Assembly: GCF_003351225.1 (NCBI RefSeq)
Contig: NZ_QQSY01000002.1
Span: forward strand, 568,693 to 632,692
Direction: 5' to 3'
Length of the DNA stretch: 64,000 bases
Source: Dyella solisilvae
Lineage (GTDB): Bacteria > Pseudomonadota > Gammaproteobacteria > Xanthomonadales > Rhodanobacteraceae
In this document: positions 58,957-64,000 of the stretch, one piece after another
Layout of the letters: each line of letters starts with the position of its first letter
How positions within the stretch are numbered: position 1 is the first letter of the stretch
Made by a program: the position numbers and the translations under genes
The notes under the pieces: generated by a model
What the model was told of the DNA's origin: nothing
Database searches by the model: none
The model's input: only the letters and a program-made list of their open reading frames with translations

Positions 58957-59979
58957 ATGCGTCGCTCATCCGTCTACTTTGTTGTTGGCGCGTTCGTCGC
59001 CCTGCTCCTGCTGGCCTCGGTCCTCGCCCTGGTCATGACCCGGCATGTGAATGCGCCTGTACCGGTGGTTGCCGGCGGGGAGACTCCCGAGGCCTCGGTG
59101 CAACAGTCGGTGGCGCTGATCAGGGCCGGCGACTTTGCCGGCTTCTGGAAGCACGCGCTGCCGCCCGCCGACTACGACACCCTGCGCAGCGACTGGACCC
59201 GTCCGCGCGCCACCGAGCCGCAGGAGACGCCGCAGGAGCGCGAGGACTTCATCAAGAACATGCAGCTGATGACCGCGCCGGATGCGGAGACCAAGCTCTT
59301 TGCGCTGGCCCGGCCCAAGCTGATCCAGCTGCAGCAGCAGTACCACGACCAGCTGCCGGTGATGATCGGCATCGGCCAGGCCATCCTTGCCACCGGCATC
59401 GCCCAGAGCAAGGACCTCACGACACCGCAGAAGGCGCAGGCTACCGCCGTGCTCAACGTGCTGGCGCCATGGGCGCAGCAGGCGCCCTGGTTCGACCAGG
59501 CCAAGGCCAAGCAAGCCATCGCGATAGCCGTGGCCACCGCCCGCAAGCTGGACATCAAGACGCCCGAACAGTTGCGCGCGATGGACTTCGACACCGCCAT
59601 GCAGAAGTACAGCGCCGGCTTCATCGGCATCAAGCAGATGCTGGCCCTGTACGGCCTGTCGATCGACGAGGTGCTCGATTCGGTGCGCGTGACCACGCTG
59701 GAGAACCGCAACGGCCATGCGCGCGTGCGCATCGACTATGTGTTGCTGGGCAAGCCGCTGTCGATCGAGTCGGACCTTGTCGAACAGGACGGCCGCTGGT
59801 ACAGCGCCGACATGTTGCACAACGTGCGCGAAGCGCATGAACGCCTCACGGCGCCGGCGCCAGCGGGCACCAGCGCCGAACCCAGTGCGCCTGACATCAC
59901 CGTCACGCCGGCCAAGAATGCACCGGCCGCCGCCGCCACCGTGGCGGCGCCCGCCAAGGCCGGCTCGGCCAAGCACTGA
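58957..59979 (+). CDS. Membrane-anchored protein of unknown function
   Basis: 340 residues. Helix at 7-28 (YFVVGAFVALLLLASVLALVM), then an external, mostly helical domain with LIRAGDFAGFWKHALPPADYDTLRSDW, KLIQLQQQYHDQLPVMIGIGQAI and a late strand pair RVTTLENRNGHARVRIDYVLLGKPLSIESDLVEQDGRWYSADML. That last part looks like a DUF4878-type lipocalin-like fold. The C-terminal 50 residues are Ala/Pro-rich and probably disordered. It probably sits in the periplasm anchored to the inner membrane. Upstream of plsB on the same strand, 43 bp away. Confidence 0.68.
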   Translation: MRRSSVYFVVGAFVALLLLASVLALVMTRHVNAPVPVVAGGETPEASVQQSVALIRAGDFAGFWKHALPPADYDTLRSDWTRPRATEPQETPQEREDFIKNMQLMTAPDAETKLFALARPKLIQLQQQYHDQLPVMIGIGQAILATGIAQSKDLTTPQKAQATAVLNVLAPWAQQAPWFDQAKAKQAIAIAVATARKLDIKTPEQLRAMDFDTAMQKYSAGFIGIKQMLALYGLSIDEVLDSVRVTTLENRNGHARVRIDYVLLGKPLSIESDLVEQDGRWYSADMLHNVREAHERLTAPAPAGTSAEPSAPDITVTPAKNAPAAAATVAAPAKAGSAKH

Positions 59980-60022
59980 CACCCAACCCGGTTCTAACGA
60001 TTGAACCGGTTACAATCCGAAA

Positions 60023-62665
60023 ATGCCGAATATGTCGACCACGGACACTCCCGCCCGTAGCCGCGCGCCCTGGTGGTTCAACCTGGCCGGGCAACTGCTC
60101 GAACCCTGGGTGCGCATCCGCCGCGATCCCGCCGAACCCGCCGCCCTGCTCCAGGCCGGCGTGCCGGTGTGCTATGTGATCGAGCGCGATGGCTTTTCCG
60201 ATGGGCTGATCCTGCAGCGCGCCTGCCGCGAGGCCGGCCTGCCCAGCCCGATGCAACCGCTGACGGGCACCCGCCGCAAACGCTCAGTGTTCGCCCTGGC
60301 CCGCCGCGACGGCTGGCTGTTCGGGCGCAACCGCCAGCGCTCGCCGAACGAACCGTTGGGTCAACTGGTGCGTTCGCTCGAGGGCGACCCGGAGCGCGAC
60401 ATCCAGATCGTGCCCGTGTCGATCTACGTCGGCCGCGCGCCCACCCGCGAGTCGGGCTGGTTCAGCGTGCTGTTCTCGGAAAACTGGGTGGTGGTGGGCC
60501 GTTTCCGCCGCATGCTGGCGCTGCTGCTCAATGGCCGCGACACGGTGGTGCATTTCTCCACGCCGGTATCGCTGCGCACGGTGGTGAACGAAGCCGGCGA
60601 GATCCGCCCTGAGCGCCTCACCCGCAAGATCGCCCGCGTGCTGCGCACGCACTTCCGCCGCATCCGCGCCGCGGTGATCGGTCCCGATCTGTCGCACCGG
60701 CGCACCGTGGTCGACGCGGTGCTCAATGCCGAACCCGTGCGCACCGCGATCGCCGCGGTGGCGGCCAAGGAAAACATCAGCCACGCCAAGGCCTGGCGCC
60801 GCGCGCACGACATGGTGATGGAGATCGCCGCCGATTACTCGCACCCGGTGGTGCGTTCGGTGTCGTTCCTGCTCTCCAACTTCTGGAACAAGCTGTACGA
60901 CGGCATCGCCATGCACCACTTCGAGCAGGCCCGCGCCGCGGCGCCGGGCCACGAAGTGGTGTACGTGCCTTGCCACCGCAGCCATGCCGACTACCTGCTG
61001 CTGTCCTACCAGCTGCACATGTCCGGCGTGGTGGTGCCGCACATCGCCGCCGGCGTGAACCTCAACCTGCCGGTCATTGGCCCGATCCTGCGCCGCGGTG
61101 GCGCGTTCTTCCTGCGCCGCAGCTTCAAGGGCAACGCGCTGTACTCGGTGGTGTTCAACGAATACCTCGCGCAGCTGATCGACCGCGGCGTGCCGATCGA
61201 ATACTTCATCGAAGGCGGCCGCTCGCGCACCGGCCGACTGCTGGCGCCGCGCGCCGGCATGCTGGTGATGACCGTGCGCGCCTTCCTGCGTGCGCCACGC
61301 CGCCCGGTGCTGTTCCAGCCCGTGTACATCGGCTACGAGAAGCTGATGGAGGGCAAGAGCTACATCGGCGAACTCTCCGGCAAACCCAAGGAGAAGGAAT
61401 CGCTGCTGGGCCTGCTGCGTGGCCTGAAGGTGCTGCGCCAGCGCTACGGCCACGTGGCGCTGAGTTTCGGCGAGCCGATCGAACTGAACCCGCTGCTCGA
61501 CGCCGCCAGCCCCGACTGGCGCGCCGCCAGCGCCGACCCGGACGCGAAGCCCGAATGGCTGGGCCGCGTGGTGGACGAGCTGGCTGAGCGCATCCAGGTC
61601 AACATCAACCGCGCGGCGGACGTGAACCCGATCAACCTGCTGGCGCTGGCCCTGCTGGCCACGCCAAAGCATGCGATGGCGGAGAACGACCTGCTGGCGC
61701 AGCTGGAGCTGATGAAGTCGTTGCTGGCCGAGCTGCCCTATTCGGACCGCATGACGCTCACCTCGATGGACCCGCCGGGCATCATCGCCTACGGCGAGCA
61801 GATGGGCTGGATCCGCCGCGTGCGCCACTCACTGGGCGACGTGCTGGTCACCGAGGATGAGCAGGCGGTGCTGCTCAGCTACTTCCGCAACAACGTGCTG
61901 CACCTCACGGCGACCGCCGCGTGGGTGGCCTGCTGCTTCCTCAACAACCGCCGCATGTCGCGCGCCTCGGTGCTGCGACTGGGCCGCATCATCTACCCGT
62001 TCATCCAGGGTGAGCTGTTCCTGCCGTGGGACGCCGAGGGCTTCTGCCACCAGCTGCAGTCCACCATCGACTTCTTCGTGCGCCGCGGCCTGCTCGAGGC
62101 CACCGGCGAAGGCCGCGTGCTGGAGCGTGGACCGGGCCAGGACGACGCCGCGTTCCAGCTCAAGATCATCGCGCGCAGCCTGATCCAGGCCTTCGAGCGC
62201 TACTACATCACCATCGCCGCGCTGGTGAAGAACGGGCCGCACACCATGACCGGCGCCGAGCTGGAGAACGCCTGCACTCTCACCGCGCAGCGCCTGAGCC
62301 TGCTCAACGAGCTGTCCGCGCCGGAGTTCTTCGACAAGGCGCTGTTCCGCGGCTTCATCCAGAAGCTGCGCGAGAGCCGCATCGTGTGGACCGACGATGC
62401 CGGCAAGCTCGACTACGACCACGCGCTGGAAGACATGGTGCGCGACGCGCGCGTGATCCTCTCGCGCGAAGTGCGCCACTCGATCCTCAAGATCACCCCG
62501 GGCGGCGATGGCGAGCGGGAACCGGAGAAGCCGGTGCCGGCCGACGCCACCAGCGAGGCGCTGCACGAACGGCACGTGGCCACCGAGCATCACGCGCACG
62601 CGCCGGCGGAGATGACCACGGTGACCGAAGACGCCGGCGTCGAAGAGTCTCGCAAGGACGATTGA
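60023..62665 (+). CDS. plsB: Glycerol-3-phosphate 1-O-acyltransferase
   Basis: 880 residues, in the PlsB size range. The catalytic H-x4-D is in YVPCHRSHADYLLLSYQL near residue 320. The second acyltransferase block is FIEGGRSRTGRLLAPRAGM (G3P binding), and the third is VYIGYEKLMEGKSYIGEL. It moves an acyl chain to position 1 of G3P at the inner membrane, the first step of phospholipid synthesis; GpsA (42025-43050) makes its substrate. The ATG at 60032 is a possible alternative start. A GAAA-loop hairpin follows the stop. Confidence 0.95.
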   Translation: MPNMSTTDTPARSRAPWWFNLAGQLLEPWVRIRRDPAEPAALLQAGVPVCYVIERDGFSDGLILQRACREAGLPSPMQPLTGTRRKRSVFALARRDGWLFGRNRQRSPNEPLGQLVRSLEGDPERDIQIVPVSIYVGRAPTRESGWFSVLFSENWVVVGRFRRMLALLLNGRDTVVHFSTPVSLRTVVNEAGEIRPERLTRKIARVLRTHFRRIRAAVIGPDLSHRRTVVDAVLNAEPVRTAIAAVAAKENISHAKAWRRAHDMVMEIAADYSHPVVRSVSFLLSNFWNKLYDGIAMHHFEQARAAAPGHEVVYVPCHRSHADYLLLSYQLHMSGVVVPHIAAGVNLNLPVIGPILRRGGAFFLRRSFKGNALYSVVFNEYLAQLIDRGVPIEYFIEGGRSRTGRLLAPRAGMLVMTVRAFLRAPRRPVLFQPVYIGYEKLMEGKSYIGELSGKPKEKESLLGLLRGLKVLRQRYGHVALSFGEPIELNPLLDAASPDWRAASADPDAKPEWLGRVVDELAERIQVNINRAADVNPINLLALALLATPKHAMAENDLLAQLELMKSLLAELPYSDRMTLTSMDPPGIIAYGEQMGWIRRVRHSLGDVLVTEDEQAVLLSYFRNNVLHLTATAAWVACCFLNNRRMSRASVLRLGRIIYPFIQGELFLPWDAEGFCHQLQSTIDFFVRRGLLEATGEGRVLERGPGQDDAAFQLKIIARSLIQAFERYYITIAALVKNGPHTMTGAELENACTLTAQRLSLLNELSAPEFFDKALFRGFIQKLRESRIVWTDDAGKLDYDHALEDMVRDARVILSREVRHSILKITPGGDGEREPEKPVPADATSEALHERHVATEHHAHAPAEMTTVTEDAGVEESRKDD

Positions 62666-62676
62666 GCCGAATCGTG

Positions 62677-62698
62677 AGGGGTGACGAAAGTCACCCTT
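62677..62698 (+). terminator. Hairpin after plsB
   Basis: AGGGGTGAC-GAAA-GTCACCCTT, 9 bp with one G/T pair and a GAAA tetraloop, 11 bp past the plsB stop. There is no T run, so it may stabilise the mRNA as much as terminate it. Confidence 0.5.
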
Positions 62699-62751
62699 CC
62701 TGCCCCGCGGCGCTCCCCTAAGATGGGTTCTTCACCCCCGGGGAGCCCTTC

Positions 62752-64000
62752 ATGAACACACGCGTTGCCTTCGCCATCGCCGCAGCCCTCGCGCTGCCCG
62801 CCGTCCACGCCGCCGAACCGGCCCAGCCCAGCCATGACGTCACCGTGCTGCACTGCGCGCGCCTGGTCGACCCGGCGGCGGGCAAGTTGCTGGGCGAAAC
62901 CACCCTGGTGATCGAGGGCAACCGGGTCAAGGAGATCAAGAGCGGCCGTGCCGACGACGCGTCCTACCGCGACGCCGCCAGTGCCGCGGGCGGCCATTTC
63001 GCCTCGGTGGAGCTGGCCAACGCGACCTGCATGCCGGGCCTGATCGACTCGCACACACACCTTTCCTTCGAGACCAGCCCCAGCAGCTACTCCGACCAGT
63101 TCCGCTGGAACGTGGCCGACTATGCGGTGCGATCCACGGTGTTCGCCCGCCGCACGCTTCTGGCTGGCTTCACCGCCGTGCGCAACGTGGGAGACGGCGC
63201 CAACGAGTCCATCGCGCTGCGCAACGCCATCAACGCCGGCATCGTGCCCGGCCCGCGCATGTTCACCGCGGGCAAGCCGATCGGCACCACGGGCGGCCAC
63301 GCCGATCCCACTGACGGCTACCGCTCCGACCTCGCCGGTGATCCGGACGCGAAGGACGGCGTGATCAACAGCCCCGAGGACGCCTACAAGGCGGTGCGCC
63401 AGCACTACAAGGATGGCGTCGACCTCATCAAGATCATGCCCTCCGGCGGCGTGCTGGACGAAAGCGCCAGCGCCGACAACGCGCAGATGACCATCGAGGA
63501 GATCAAGGCGGTGGTCAACGCCGCGCACGACTACGGCTTCACCGTGGCCGCGCATGCGCATGGCGCCGAAGCAATCCGTCGCGCCGTTCTCGCCGGCGTG
63601 GACTCCATCGAGCACGGCACCTTCATGAACGACGAGGACATGAAGCTGATGAAGGAGCACGGCACCTGGTACGTGCCCACCATCATCGCCGGCAAGTACG
63701 TGCAGGAAATGGCCGCCAAGCCCGGCTACTACCCGCCGCAAGTCGCCGCCAAGGCGATGCAGGTGGGACCGATCATCCAGGCCACCGCAGGCAAGGCCTA
63801 CAAGGCCGGCGTGAAGATCGCCTTCGGCACCGACGCCGCCGTCTACCCGCACGGCCAGAACGCCAAGGAATTCGAATACATGGTGCAGGCCGGCATGCCA
63901 GCGATGTTCGTGCTGCAGGCAGCCACCACCCATGCGGCGGAATTGCTGCACAAGCAGAACGAGCTGGGCCAGATCGCGGTAGGGCGCTATGCGGACGTGA
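62752..64000 (+). CDS. Secreted metal-dependent amidohydrolase (cut by right edge)
   Basis: The first 416 codons. ATG 62752 follows GGGGAG and opens a signal peptide (MNTRVAFAIAAALALPAVHA). The amidohydrolase pattern is clear: GLIDSHTHL (two His ligands), LIKIMPSGG (the Lys likely carbamylated), VAAHAHG, SIEHG and FGTDAAV (catalytic Asp). The fragment stops in the last part (ELGQIAVGRYADV), so only a few dozen residues are missing. It belongs to the imidazolonepropionase-like / Xaa-Pro dipeptidase branch, which in Xanthomonadales includes secreted dipeptidases. Exact substrate is open. It acts in the periplasm or outside. Confidence 0.88.
   Translation, partial: MNTRVAFAIAAALALPAVHAAEPAQPSHDVTVLHCARLVDPAAGKLLGETTLVIEGNRVKEIKSGRADDASYRDAASAAGGHFASVELANATCMPGLIDSHTHLSFETSPSSYSDQFRWNVADYAVRSTVFARRTLLAGFTAVRNVGDGANESIALRNAINAGIVPGPRMFTAGKPIGTTGGHADPTDGYRSDLAGDPDAKDGVINSPEDAYKAVRQHYKDGVDLIKIMPSGGVLDESASADNAQMTIEEIKAVVNAAHDYGFTVAAHAHGAEAIRRAVLAGVDSIEHGTFMNDEDMKLMKEHGTWYVPTIIAGKYVQEMAAKPGYYPPQVAAKAMQVGPIIQATAGKAYKAGVKIAFGTDAAVYPHGQNAKEFEYMVQAGMPAMFVLQAATTHAAELLHKQNELGQIAVGRYADV

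Noticed and set aside
60284-61828. 514-codon open frame antisense to plsB
   Set aside because: PlsB motifs are intact on the plus strand; this frame is His/Val/Arg-rich shadow.
62590-63951. 453-codon open frame antisense to the amidohydrolase
   Set aside because: The plus strand carries a signal peptide and all metal-binding motifs; the reverse frame has none.

Overview
The window looks like a chromosomal segment of a high-GC gammaproteobacterium of the order Xanthomonadales, most likely Rhodanobacteraceae (Dyella / Luteibacter / Rhodanobacter-like). The evidence is long TonB-dependent receptors of the Xanthomonas/Caulobacter type, ordinary gammaproteobacterial housekeeping genes (secB-gpsA, rpmB-rpmG, plsB, gnd, mutM, rep, tdk), and dispersed palindromic repeats with GCGAA-type loops. 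Genus is an inference from gene content. No phage, insertion sequence, integrase or CRISPR array was seen.

Layout. 1-10.2 kb: the start of a TonB-dependent receptor running off the left edge, a nucleoside 2-deoxyribosyltransferase, a membrane-anchored alpha/beta hydrolase, a second TonB-dependent receptor followed by a lipoprotein metallophosphoesterase (with a candidate Pho box upstream), an SDR oxidoreductase and a secreted hydrolase. 10.3-11.1 kb: two small proteins of unknown function. 11.5-24.6 kb, minus strand: a coherent amino-sugar (chitin/chitosan oligosaccharide) locus transcribed glucokinase > GH20 hexosaminidase > large TonB receptor > APC permease > GH2 exo-glucosaminidase > LacI regulator > sulfotransferase. 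A perfect 16-bp palindrome in front of the first gene is a candidate operator for the LacI protein. 24.8-38.1 kb: FxLYD protein, tRNA-Ile2(CAU), NTF2-like protein, a very large Lhr helicase, a monoglyceride-lipase-like hydrolase, a CDF-like membrane protein, an AraC regulator divergent from an AhpD-like protein, a second glucokinase and small secreted proteins. 38.1-38.8 kb is a repeat-rich non-coding island. 38.8-46 kb: SNF2 helicase, secB-gpsA, rpmB-rpmG and a fatty-acid desaturase. 46-49.5 kb: a four-gene overlapping operon resembling the Gld ABC system (ATPase, permease, GldG-like, DUF4340-like). 49.6-64 kb: gnd, mutM, tdk plus a partner gene, rep, bluB, an AI-2E family permease, an e(P4)-type phosphatase, a candidate small RNA, a conserved membrane-anchored protein, plsB and an amidohydrolase cut by the right edge.

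How the genes fit together. The best functional unit is the amino-sugar locus: outer-membrane uptake (TonB receptor), hydrolysis of beta-linked GlcNAc and GlcN termini (GH20, GH2), inner-membrane uptake (APC permease, by inference), phosphorylation (glucokinase-family kinase) and control (LacI). No nagA or nagB is present, so downstream steps must be encoded elsewhere.

Most notable non-coding signals. (1) A REP-like palindromic repeat has inserted at three places inside the Lhr helicase gene, each time leaving the frame open. (2) A roughly 110-nt repeat occurs twice, once inside a 234-bp element bounded by 22-nt perfect inverted ends. (3) A structured region ending in a Rho-independent terminator at about 58.7-58.8 kb may be an unannotated small RNA.
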